Positions 33,478 through 45,124 of a DNA stretch of 64,000 bases are shown piece after piece. The stretch is from contig JAQFVV010000013.1 of assembly GCA_028023455.1 (NCBI GenBank), positions 9,330,411-9,394,410 of the forward strand. Direction: 5' to 3'. The notes under the pieces are model-generated. The model did not search any database, was not told the DNA's origin, and was given only the letters and a program-made list of their open reading frames with translations. Numbering within the stretch: position 1 is the stretch's first letter; each line of letters starts with the position of its first letter. The stretch comes from Epiperipatus broadwayi (lineage: Eukaryota; Onychophora; Udeonychophora; Euonychophora; Peripatidae). A program made the position numbers and the translations under genes.

Positions 33478-35228
33478 CTAAAAAAGTGTTATATAACAAT
33501 AAATTTATTTTGAATATCTATCTATTTATCATTATAGTAATAATAGGTTTAAGATTTTATTTATCTATTAATCTATCTATTCTATACTTCATATAATTAT
33601 TTGTTATTTTTTTAATCTAGTAAATTATCAAAGATACTATGTTGCACATGACTATATGGATTTCTATCACAATTTTTTTGGATAGCATACATTCAGGTTT
33701 TAAAGAAACATTTTTTAAGGCTATAAGTTTCTTAAAATATTATACAAGTTTTCACAAATATCAAGTTTTTACAATATACCAAATATTTAATTTAATTTAT
33801 TGTTATAAAAAATAATATAATTCCTCCAAAATGAAGAATATCCTGAATCTGGATGATTTTTAAATAACAGTCACTTCCACACTCCCCACCCCAGTTTTAT
33901 CTGCTCTGTATATCTTTTATATAAAGTAATTGAGATAATATAAAGCTGACTTCTGATTCTCTGTCCATTGCAAGAAATAATCACCCAAAATAACATAATA
34001 TATTCACTTATATCTTATTTTTCTTAATTAATAATTAAAGCAATCTTCCCTTGTTAGATTGATGAAAAATTTTCATATTATTTTTCTATTTAGTTAACTT
34101 GCATAGTACTCACTGAAATAGAATCTTAAATACCCTTTAAACATTTCCGTTGATCAAAATTTTCTATTATGTACAATTACATTCAAATATCAGCCTTTCA
34201 AGCTAATTGTGCATACGCTTTTGCGAGTGTTAATAATAATAAATGAATACTTTTTCTCCAATACAAGATGTTTTTTTTCTCAAAGTAACCTTTATTAATA
34301 AAAGATTACAGAAATTTTCAGGTACACTTACCCATTGAGGATTACACAGTGTTCAATGTAACAAGGTAAAATGTACATATGTTCAAAAACAATTACATCC
34401 ATAAAAACTGCTGTAATGTGATTAATGTGTATCTGTACATGGATCCACATGGCATACAATGTTCAGCTAACTATCTAATTTATGGGAATGAGAATAAAGC
34501 AGAAATTTAACAACCAGATAATAAAATAATGTGATATTTGAAAATTTGAATACATTAAAAAAAATAAATTGTAAACATTACACAGATATCAATTTATTAT
34601 CTTTATTTTATCACTGTTGATTTCTATATATTGTTTTTAGTATTTCAATAAAAGTTTTATTCATCAAACAAATATGACCATACTCATTATGTGTAGAATT
34701 GTTATTTTATTGTAAAATACTTATATAAATGACAATATAAATTATTTTGTGATGTAAACTATTAGCTTTTCACTTTCTTTAAATAGATATTATAAATTTA
34801 GATATTGTATACCTTTTAATGATCGATACCTTCAATTTAGTAGAGATGTTCTGTATTTTATACAATTATACTTATAAGTATACCTTTAAGGAAGTAGGAA
34901 CAATACATAAAACATTAATATTTAACAATATAAAGGTAAAGTAGTCTTTAAATAATCCAATACAGAGCTCAAACTCTTCTAATAATCCCTTATAATTTCT
35001 ATTTAAGTATAACTGTAAACTTAAAACTGCAATTAATGAAAAATACACATAAACATAAATATTAGCTATTCTAATTAAATGACTATACATAAGTAATCTA
35101 AAACAAACTGATTCTGTCAGAATTAAGCAATATTGTATTAATGATAAAACATATATTATCCATAATAAAATGTATTTATGATTTATGCATAAACATTAAA
35201 TTATACCTAAAAATTAAAAATTTTTTTT
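33478..35228. other. Dynein intron, no recognised gene
   Basis: AT-rich. A more complex unassigned block lies at about 34310-34500. No protein similarity in any frame. Confidence 0.5.
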
Positions 35229-35230
35229 TC

Positions 35231-35277
35231 CACTTAGGAGCACTTTCGATTATCCCAGTAATCTGTGTCAACTAAAG
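35231..35277 (-). ncRNA. Hammerhead-like motif, left PLE end
   Basis: Minus strand: stem I TTTAG, core TTGACACA, stem II GATTA/TAATC, GAAA (35247-35244), GTGC, T, C (35238), then C-TAAG pairing with TTTAG. The layout is correct but the core deviates from CTGANGA. Confidence 0.5.
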
Positions 35278-35337
35278 CTTTGAAATGCTAACTTTCTCAC
35301 AATTCCATGATCTTAATGTTTGCTGCTTTTCTGATAA

Positions 35338-35640
35338 TTAATGTTTATATTTGTATATTAGCATAGCCTCCTTTATTTTTCTTTTATTGTTATTTTTTTC
35401 AATTTGCAATATTTTTACACTGTTAAAATTGAAGTCAAAACCATAAATACATGATTTATTATGGTCGTAAAAAACAGATGCTGAAATATTATTATCTACT
35501 ATGCAATTTTGTTTTGATTTCTGAACACGTTTTAATAATAGCAAGTATTCTTTAGTTCTTTTTTTCCAATGTACATCTAGATTCACCTATATATTTACTG
35601 CCACACCTACATATCCATTTATAAATGACACAATTTTTAT
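35338..35640 (-). pseudogene. PLE GIY-YIG endonuclease domain, left copy
   Basis: 35640-35580 reads CVIYKWICRCGSKYIGES, a typical PLE nuclease start (paired cysteines, Y-I-C, KYIGES). A frameshift follows, then 35586-35338 gives H-KKRTKEY, an A---H----C--GF-F block and KILQIEKNNNKRKIKEA. The domain would nick target DNA for PLE insertion. The frameshift makes it non-functional. The shorter inverted copy is at 35690-35900 on the plus strand. Confidence 0.82.
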
Positions 35641-35896
35641 TTATAATGAGATTTTATCTTTGGAGTTATTTATTAATTTATTTAATGTAGCATCTGTTTT
35701 TTACAACCATAATAAATCATGTATTTATGGTTTTGACTTCAATTTTAACAATGTAAAAATATTGCAAATTGAAAAAAATAACTAAAAAAAAAATAAAGGA
35801 GGCTATGCTAATATATAAATATAAACATGACTTAATTAACAGGCAAGCAGCAAATGTTAAGATCACAGAATTATGGGAAAGTTAGCATTTCAAAGC

Positions 35897-35944
35897 TTTA
35901 GTTGACACAGATTACTAGAATAATTGAAAGCGCTCCTAAGTGGA
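35897..35944 (+). ncRNA. Hammerhead-like motif, right PLE end
   Basis: TTTAG, core TTGACACA, eroded stem II, GAAA (35926-35929), self-complementary GCGC (35930-35933), T, C (35935), CTAAG pairing with TTTAG over 5 bp. Confidence 0.5.
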
Positions 35945-36045
35945 TACAAATTTTTTTAATTATTTAGTTACTGTATTTACAAATATTCAGTTATATAATT
36001 ACATATATATATATATATTCTATTATTGAATATAAAATATAATCA

Positions 36046-36049
36046 ATAT

Positions 36050-36136
<87 letters not shown>

Positions 36137-36161
36137 TATTATTATTATTATTATTATTATT
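36046..36161. repeat. (AAT)n/(ATT)n microsatellite with a switch point
   Basis: About 28 AAT units run to about 36135 and then flip to ATT units until 36161, so the tract is itself a fold-back hairpin. The long tyrosine/asparagine frame across it is an artefact. Confidence 0.95.
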
Positions 36162-36889
36162 ATAATGGTTTTTATTTAATACCATAGTGTGAAATATATA
36201 TATAAATTTTTTCTTAATAGTTTCATTATATATTACCTCCCATATATGCTCTTTGGTTATTTTAATAAATATACAATATGAGCAATGGAAAATAAAAAGA
36301 GTTTTTTGGACTTCATTAACAGTTTCAACAATAAACTTCTAAATGCAAATCATATCTTAAATATTCTTCTTAAGCTTGATCTTGATAACTTTTCTTTGAA
36401 TGTTATTATCAATTTTGTTACAATTGTTTTTGCAGACTTTAGGAAACAGAACAATCTTTAATGTAAGCATCTAGATAATTCATAAAACTTTGAAGCATTT
36501 ATTTGCTTGAATAAAGATTTCCAAAACAGTTTTTCAAAAATATTTAACAATACTGAAAACATGTTTTTAAGGTTTGTAAACTGAATTTATTAACTAACAG
36601 ATTCAAAAAACATGCTGAGCAGACATAGATTATCACATTGCATCCGTGCATTATATGTCACAAATGAATGCCCAAAACATTTGAATTTTTTTTTTATAAT
36701 TTTTGATATGAGATGCTATTTCAAATTCAAATTTCTCATTTAAAAATACAACTCCCCCCCCCCTCCTTTAACATACATAAAACTTACAACTTTTAGAAGG
36801 TTATATTAATTCCATGGACTATTATTTACTTTATTTATGACATAATTACTTGAATTAAAATAATTTTAAACAATAATTACATATAAATC

Positions 36890-38700
36890 ATCATCACTAT
36901 CATTTACATTTACTGATTCACTGCCTGCAGAATGAAGATCTCTTCAAATTTAATCCAGTTTATTTGATCCATAGCTTCTCTTTTTCACATGACATCAAAC
37001 AAACTTTCTTATTTCATCTAGTTATCTCAGAAGTGGTCTCTTTCTAATCTTCTGAAATCCAGTTTAAGACATAACTATTTTATTATTGTCATCTCTTCTA
37101 GCACTATATTCATCCCAGATCCATTTCAGTCTCTTATTTCTTTTGATATCAGTTTGTTCTCTTATCCAAATATTATGCTTGCAATTATCTTATTATTCCC
37201 AACAAACATCTCTTCCTATTTGTTTGAATGATTTGAAGTCCATGTACTGCTCTTGTGTAAGCCTCAGATCCCCTTTTCAAACATGTAGACATATTCCCTT
37301 TTAAAATTAAATCAATTCTACCAAAAGCCCTCGATCAAGTTTAATTCTATGATTAATTTAATCTATTATATTCCCATCTACATCAATATTCTGACCAAGG
37401 TATTTGTAGTTGTTAACATTTTCAAATCCATAATTATCAATATTTGTTTTTCTAAAAAAAATCCAGGAACATTTTTTTTAGATTTACTTTCTTATTTTCA
37501 TCTAATAATTCTTGCAATATTTCTTGAAATTCTGAAGCATTGTTTGTAAAAAACCAGTCATATTATCTGCAAAATCTAGATGACATAAATAATCTTTATT
37601 TATTTTTAGTTATAATTTTTTTCCATTTTAATCCAAAAAATAATTTTTGTAAAATTGCTGTAAAAAATTTGGAGATATAAAATCATCCTATCGTCATTAT
37701 TAAAGATAATCTTATTAGAGCCACCATGTAATCTAATAATTGCTATTGCATTTAAACAAATATCCATTAGAATATGGCAGTATTCTAGGTATATATTTTG
37801 ATAGTTCAAAGATTTAATTATTGTGGAAATACTCACAGAATCAAATGCCTTTTTATAATCTACAAACTAAAGCACAATGACAATATGATTTCATTGGCCC
37901 TTTCTATAATTTCTACCAATATTTGAATGCAATTCATAGTCATAAATCACTTTCAAATACAATGTTGTCTTTTTTGGTTTGTTAGAATCCAAAGTTCATT
38001 GTAGATGAGTTGTAATAATCTTAATAAAATTTTTGTATGGAATTGATAGAAGATAGAGAGGTCTGTAATGTATAATATCTTTTTTATAACATTTCTTAAA
38101 TATCAATATCACTATTGCATTCTTTTAATCATCTGGTAAATTTTTATCATTTAAACATTTGGTATATAGTTTTGCTAACATTTTGTATATTCTTCATTTG
38201 CTTCTTTTAAGATATCAATAATAATTCCATAATTTTCTGAAACTTTTCCTTTTTTCATAGATTTAATTTCTTGCCTCACTTCTTTATTTAAAGTGTTTGG
38301 TAATTTTAAAAATGTAGTAATTGTAGTGATTACTTTGTTTTTGCTATTTATTATTATATAATTCTTTGTAGATGTTATTCCTCTTTTTTATAATAGTTCA
38401 TTCTTTTATTATTATTGTTGAAATAATTTTTCTTCCATTTCTAAGATATTATTTTATACATTTGAAATCTTAACTCTCTTCTAAATCTTTCTTTACCAAT
38501 TAACAGTTTTATTTCTTTATATCATTATTAATTCCTTTTCATATTATTTTACAGAATTCCAGATATTCAATTCATTTTAATGGATTATTGTTATATTTCT
38601 TCTCCTATTTATATACGGTTCTGTCTCAATTGAAAATTTACTGGTAAATTGATTTCTGTTTTGTATGAACTATCTTTGCTGCAGTTCTTAGTAGAATAAT
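36890..38700 (-). pseudogene. RTE-like LINE relic (RT plus C-terminus)
   Basis: The minus strand shows an LPDD-KNAIVILIFKK block (about 38160-38085), the YRPLYLLSIPYK block (about 38070-38030), KKAFDSVSIST (about 37850-37810) for RT motif A, the CLNAIAIIRLHGGSNKI block with eroded active-site neighbourhood, then SYLG-like and W--I-R-like segments down to a GATGATGAT tail at about 36890. It is a more decayed relative of the element at 14.2 kb, sharing the same 3' end. Many stops are present. Confidence 0.75.
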
Positions 38701-40532
38701 ATAACAGATATCTTTTTATTACTCTCAGTTAAACTTGAGCCAACTTCAAAAGTTTATCAATATTTTTAAATGTTTAGCAAATTCTAATTTAAGTGTTTCT
38801 GAAAGCTACGAATAGCATTGTTAATACTATATTTTTAGTGTCTCTAGTTTTGCATTAATATGGATTATAAGTCTCATTACAATGATTAAAAAATATATTT
38901 TCTGTTAATCAAAATACAATCTAAGTCTGTTATATGTTCATTTGGATGTTTCTACATCCATTTGCATTTTTCCTAAGGAAAGAATTGATAATATAGACCC
39001 CCCCCCCTGAAAATTCCATAAATTAGTATCACCACTCATTTCTTTTACTATAACTAAGTTTATATTTCCATGATCATATGTCATTATATTTATATTTTAA
39101 ACTGATAATTTAATACGATTCACAAACTTGTGACGTGTATCTAACCATAACTTTGTTCTTTCTTGTTTAAACAATAAGCATTATTGAGTTACATCTTCTT
39201 AATTATGATTAATAAAAAATATATTTCACATGTATACTTTTAATTGCTCAATCTTTTAAAATGTATATTGGTATATAATATTTATTAAAAATTATTACAT
39301 TAAAAATATATTACTCTGCTTAATTTCCTGTCATTTTACAGCATTCTAAATTCATGTATAAGTAAACGTACACATATTGTAATAGATGGAATAATTAGGG
39401 ACACTAATGTCTCTATATACCTGATCACACATCAGTGCACCAACATTTAATTGATCCTATAATGTTGGAAAGAACCATCTAATGATAATAATCAGCTGGG
39501 ATGATTAGATACATCGACAGCAACAATTTTTTGAGTTATTTTATATTTAATTAATATATATTTATTGATGAGGGAATAAATAAAAATATAAATGTATTTA
39601 ACTAATAGTTGTGACAATAGTGATGATAACAACCATCTAAAGTGAATATATCAAAATACTAATGACAACAAGGATTCCAGTAAAGAAAATGATAGTAAAG
39701 TAAGAGAATATTTTAGCTATCTACTTAGATTAGTAAAAATAAATGACAAATATTCTGAATGTGTAATGCAAAATCAAACAATTTTGTTTTATAATTTTTT
39801 TAAATAATTCTTTTCAGATCAGTACACCTGTGAAATGTTTTATCTATACATATATAAACAGAAAATTAAAATGCTTTTTGAAAATAACAATCTTTTAAAA
39901 CAAATTACTGAATTAGTCTATCCAAGTATATATGTCAATTTCATGAAGGTAACAACAAAAATAATAAAATTGTAATATAATTACAAGAAGTCAAATATAT
40001 TTAAAATAGAAGACTTAAGTGAACTTAAAGTTATAAATATTATTAAGGAAATTTACTAGAATCAATTATATTCAAATGTCCTATTAACAAATTCTATCAT
40101 ACATTGTAAATTTTTAATATTTAATATCTATTTTTCCTTTGTTATATGCAGGTATGAATTTGATAATTTTCTAGAACAAACAATGGCTTTGATGATTTAA
40201 CTAATTAAGCCTCAAAATCTCACTGCTGATATAGTAGATTAATTCTCAGAAAAAATATGATGATGATAATGATGAATAATAAATGTGTGGAGAGCTAATA
40301 TAGGTCTTTCCAACTTTTTAGTCAACCATGCCTCACATATAGCAGTCATTGAAAGTGCAAAATGGTTCATCTACAACAATTTTGGTGCTAACTGAAGGGC
40401 ATACTATTAATTCTTTTTGAATTAACTTTGGAAGTCTTCTGAATTTTCTCTGAATATTTTAACTACAATTGGATTGATTAAATTTATCCTGATCCTATAT
40501 GTTATTTTAATTTTATATATGTTGATTAATTT
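38701..40532. other. Dynein intron, no recognised gene
   Basis: Contains a pure C tract at about 38999-39007 and otherwise AT-rich sequence. Confidence 0.5.
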
Positions 40533-41170
40533 TTTATATAGAAGCATTAAAAATGCTGAAGAAGAAAAGTTTAAAATAAAAAGTTTATTGTATTATGCTG
40601 AATAGCTTTTAATATCTTAATCATGATATCAAATCATGATAATGACTAGTGGATGAAGGTATTGTGAGTAAAAGAGATAATGTAAATTTTATGTAAATGT
40701 ACACAAATGAATTACATGGCCTACTTTTTGGAGATGGAGAAACAGGATTCTTTTTTATTTATCAAGTTAACATTATTGACAATATACCAAGCCTTCTTTA
40801 TTTTGCATTTAGAATCATTTCTTTCTATATATACAATGCTAGCTGATTTCGGTCATACATTCCAGTCTACATCAGCTAGCACTGTATATATAGAAATTAA
40901 TGATTCTCAATATAAGATAAAAGAGGCTTGGCATATCACCAATAATGTTAATTTGATAAATAAAAAAAATCCTGTTTCATCCTCTCTAAAATGTGGACCA
41001 TATAATTCATTTGTATATATTTATATAAAATTTACATTATATCTTTTACACCCAACCCTCTTATCTACTAATCATTGCAATGATATTGAAAGCTGCTCTG
41101 TATAATATAATAACACTTTTATTTTAAGCTTTTCTTACCCAGTGTTCCTAGCACTTATATTAACTATAAT
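40533..41170. repeat. Fold-back element F2, copy 1 (about 315-bp arms)
   Basis: The left arm ends at CTAGCTGAT (40847) and the right arm begins at ATCAGCTAG (40871), with a 23-bp loop. Similarity of the arms, about 80-85%, extends out to GAAGCATTAAAAATGCTG (40542-40559) against its complement near 41140-41155. The 132-codon plus frame at 40707-41105 runs across both arms and is an artefact. A short deleted copy is at 56.0 kb. Confidence 0.8.
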
Positions 41171-41290
41171 TGTTTTTGGGATGTTGAAACTCCTTAATTA
41201 ATTCTTAATCTGCTTTATCTTTGGAAATCTGTTAATATATTATTTCCTTTTCAATTCATTAAAATGATACATGTTTATCAAAAAAAAAAG

Positions 41291-41987
41291 TTAAAGAAAT
41301 ATTCTATAAATATATAATAAATGCATTATATGAACTCTAAATAATATCAAAAATCTTTGTATTTTACACAATGAAGTTACAATTACTGTAGGTATTATAA
41401 TTTCCATTGTAAGATTTCTTATTATGATTATATATCTATTAGATTTATTCATAGTTTCTGTTTCAATATTCAATTTTTCTATAATCTGTATATTTATTGC
41501 TACTTTATCAACAGTTATTTCATTCACTTCATACACATTTACCACCATTGTATCAGTATTGAATACTTCCATGACTTCTGTATTTGCATTAGACTTTTCT
41601 TCAATTTTTGATACTATTGTAAAATATACAAATTTGAACATATTCTTGATTGACCTAATTTATTTTTAACATATCAACAGTCTCTTCTGCAGTTTTTGTA
41701 TCACCTTTCTCTTGATCTATGTATTCTACATCCACATTATTTTTATGCCTGACTTCTACACCTATATCAGATTGACTTATAGCATCAACATCAAAATTTT
41801 TATTTTTTATATATACTATATTCACAGAAGAATTCAATAACATCCTAATTTCAGTTTCAGTCATCATGTCATATATTAATGACTTTTTCCTAACTGTGCA
41901 TTCTTCATAGATAGATAAAACTGGAAGTTTTATTGCCTTACTATAGATTTTTGTCCTTTTCAATATATCTACTTTATGGCTCATCAA
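41291..41987 (-). other. Two overlapping-edge frames of unknown origin
   Basis: Minus frames of 110 codons (41987-41655) and 116 codons (41641-41291) lie end to end in different frames, as if one hydrophilic protein of about 230 residues had suffered a frameshift. The composition is rich in T, E, V and N, with a repetitive TEVMEVFNTDTMVVNVYEVN character. I recognise no domain. It could be a retroelement ORF1 relic or low-complexity chance frames. Confidence 0.25.
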
Positions 41988-42956
41988 GTAAATTCAGACC
42001 CTAATTAGTTCATTAACTACAACCCTATGTTCATACTGTGACACTTTAATTATATTTGCATTGTTTTTAAAATTTTTTTTTAGTTTATGTTGCAATCTTC
42101 TTATCTTTTCTAGATCCTTCTATAGTGCTCCCACTGTTATAGGATTTTCTATACATATCAAATTTAGATTTTTTAATGGTGCTTACTTCAGTCTTAGGAT
42201 CTTATTTTGTTTGTACTTATTTTCTGGAACTTTTTATTCAATTTTTTTTAAAAAAAAACACACAAATCATATTAATCTCAGATTTGGACATTATTCTCCC
42301 TGATTTATTCATCAGTATAGTTTGTAATTCTTGTGTTTTTATTTTTAACACTATTAATGTTTTAGGATTTCAAAGTTTAAATTACTTTTTAAAATGATGT
42401 ATAGAATTTGAAATATGCCTCTAATAAATCTTATCTTTATGCTATCTATTGTTTGCTGCTTTGCATACAACTGTTTGCCTAATAATATTCTAGTTTTCTG
42501 TATTTTTGTATTAAATTAGCCTATGAGTTTAAATCATTTATTGCATTCCACTTTTTCTTGCAAACATTTCTCTTGGTTTTTAATTCTATTTATTACTTAA
42601 CTAGTATCTCCAGTTGTATTTTATATTACTATCATCTTTAGATATATATAGTTTTTGCAAACCATTTTGGATTTATAAAAATATTAGACTTTCTAATCAT
42701 ATAAAAATAGTTGACTATATTGTTTTCAGAGTGTTATGAAAATCCACTGAGGGTGTGTATGTAGATTTAAAAAAAATAATTATTTTATTAATGATTATTT
42801 TTAAAAACCTTTTAAACTTACAATCTATATATATGAAAAGCATTTCACTAGGGCATTGTTTCCAAAAAGAATTGTTTTAAGAAATGCTAGAGTTTTCGTT
42901 TTAATCTAACAAACATAATATGTTCAACTTTCCATCTAAACAAGAAAAAATATATG

Positions 42957-43180
42957 ACAAATAGAATCGTAATCTATTTTCATAATCTAACAAAGAATAG
43001 ACTTAAGATAACTTTTAGAAACAATCTCTCTAGAAAACAACCAGTATAATTGGCATATTCCACTGCTGAATATTTATGACAATATTTGAAGAAAAATAGA
43101 CCATGTATTAACAAATATATCACAAATAGAATCATAATCTATTTTTCTAATCTAACAAAAAATAGACTTAAGATAACTGG
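42957..43180. repeat. Local tandem duplication (period about 164 bp)
   Basis: ACAAATAGAATCGTAATC at 42957 recurs at about 43121 with few changes, each followed by ATAGACTTAAGATAACT. The sequence after the first copy (43013-43100) recurs again at 44464-44550. Confidence 0.7.
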
Positions 43181-43248
43181 TAATACATCGCATGGTGTGG
43201 ATCAATAGACCATGTATTACCTAACTGGAAATACATCGTCTAATTTCC

Positions 43249-44437
43249 AATACAGCTCTATGGTGCTGTTGCTAGTGAAAAACAAATAGATATAACGTTA
43301 CTGGGCTGTTTTTAAATTTTGTTGATTTCTGTTTTTAATTTTTTATTTGCTTGACTTTTTTTTTTTTTTTGTTGTTGTTGTTGTTTTTTTTTGGCACAAC
43401 TGGTTTGATGTATATTTCTTAAAAATAAAAAAATGTTTTTTTTTTTTTTTTTGGCTTTTTAAAAGATTCTGTCTTTTTTTTTTTTTTAAAAATAAACATT
43501 TATTTTTGTCCGGTCCTTTTTTTTTTTTTTAAGAAACTTTTTTTTTTTTTGGTTCCAAGACTTTTTTATTGTTTTTGAAGAAACTTTTTTTTTTTTTTTT
43601 ATCGAGAAACAAGGCTTTCTCAACAGACATCTCTAAGACCCATCATCATATTCCTCACGGCATTTTGACACCTTTCCAACTCAGCTGTAATACACTTTAC
43701 TGTAAGCTGATCCCGGCTTCAAGACTAAATTAGCTGTAACACTTGCGAAAAAGCAATTCACAGGTAGCCCTCAAAATCCATCCTGTGAGCAAATGGAACA
43801 CCACCTTCATCGACCATTGATGTGATTGATATTCCATTTCAGATGTTTGATAACACCTTAATTTCATTAAACCACCACAAAGACAGTTTTGTTTCTGGGT
43901 GGGTAAAATATTTTTTTTGTTTGGGTTGAAGGAAGGCCACCGCATCTGCTTCTGTAGCAGGTAAATCTCAAAACTACAATGCCGAACAGTAATCTGCCAT
44001 TGAACTGTTTTGATCTCGAAAAAGTCTCGGAAAGTGTGCGACTTGATCATGAACTTTGCCGAATCATGATTTACACTCCTCATTTAGTGAATTTTGATCC
44101 CTGACAACAAAATTAGGGGCGTTTGAAAATTCATTACAATTTTTACTAACTCACATCAATTACAATACATTTAAGCAAAAAAAAAACCCTTCTAATATAC
44201 TTTTTGTCATTACAACTACAGAAACTTTCATATCATATGCTGTACAATAGTCAAGAGTAATGTCTATAGAGAGTGTTGCATACTCGTCACTAATAATGTT
44301 CAACATGCTAGAGATGTTGGGGTAAGGGTGCACTTCAACATCTTGTATTTGAACAGTTTATAGGCTGTAAAATCTATGATCGGCCTTGTAAACAGCATAT
44401 TTATGTGCTTTAGCATAGAAACAGCACCATCGTGTGG
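43249..44437. mobile_element. Unclassified insertion flanked by duplicated sequence
   Basis: The ends carry short imperfect inverted repeats (CTATGGTGCTGTT near 43258; complement AACAGCACCATCGTG near 44420), and ~90-bp direct repeats lie outside (43013-43100 and 44464-44550). The interior 43600-44130 is much less AT-rich than anything nearby. A 117-codon minus frame at 44083-43730 has no domain I can name. It may be a DNA transposon remnant. Because a T-rich tract (A-rich on the minus strand) follows it, a retroposed RNA is the alternative. Confidence 0.4.
43357..43600. repeat. T-rich tract with interrupted T10-T17 runs
   Basis: At least eight T runs alternate with short spacers such as AAGAAAC and a GTTGTTGTT block. 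On the minus strand this is a serial poly(A) downstream of the 43600-44130 sequence. Assembly in such a tract is unreliable. Confidence 0.85.
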
Positions 44438-44559
44438 TGTGGATCAATAGACCATGTATTACCAGATAACTTTTTGAAACAATCTCTCTAGAAAACAAAC
44501 CTGTACAATTGGCATATCCCACTGCTGAATATTATGACAATATTTGAAGAAAAACTTCC

Positions 44560-45120
44560 TAAATTTTTAGATATATATTTAAGTATGACTATAAGAAATA
44601 TTACTGGCACATTTAAATACACTGCATTGCAGTGGTATTAAAATAACAAATACCATAAAACAAGTTGTCTCAAAGAAAATATACAAAAAAATTATTTAGG
44701 AGATCAAATTTACTAACTCAAAATATAATTTCGGCACTGAAGACATGCCTTGAATCAAGATTTGTTTTTTTTTTTTGGTTGCAGCACCAAGAAATTTTTC
44801 AAAGAATTTGAGAATTATGATATAGATGTGGGTTTCTTGTTTCTAGATGAATTTTTTTTAAATTCAGAAATACAGGTGGATTTGATCTTTCTAGTTACTT
44901 CTAGACTTAATCAACAGGTTCTGGACAATTCATGGTCAGCATATTTTTCAATTTTGAAAGTTGAATTTAATTTGTTATGATTTACATAGTTATGAACACA
45001 TGTAAATCATGAAGCATATAATTAATGACTGTCCAATCTATTTTTCAGATGGCAAAATTGAAAGACTTAATAAAGCCACAAAGAATTGATTATACCTAGT
45101 TTGAATCTCTCATGTTTGTG
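44560..45120. other. AT-rich stretch with one unidentified 76-codon frame
   Basis: The plus frame at 44750-44980 has no recognisable homology and starts in a T run. Probably not a gene. Confidence 0.4.
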
Positions 45121-45124
45121 AACA

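Larger units (their letters stand above)
35229..35944. mobile_element. PLE fold-back with hammerhead-like ends
   Basis: Arms 35229-35487 and 35688-35944 are inverse complements (about 90% identical) around a 200-bp spacer. Both carry the last part of a PLE frame plus its 3' tail, pointing outward. The left copy extends further into the nuclease domain. Confidence 0.85.

Noticed and set aside
35991-36185. 64-codon minus frame of asparagine and tyrosine runs
   Set aside because: It is the translation of the AAT/ATT microsatellite.
40707-41105. 132-codon plus frame
   Set aside because: It runs across both arms and the loop of fold-back F2, and has no protein-like conservation.
43347-43532. Phenylalanine-rich frame
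   Set aside because: Translation of poly(T) runs.
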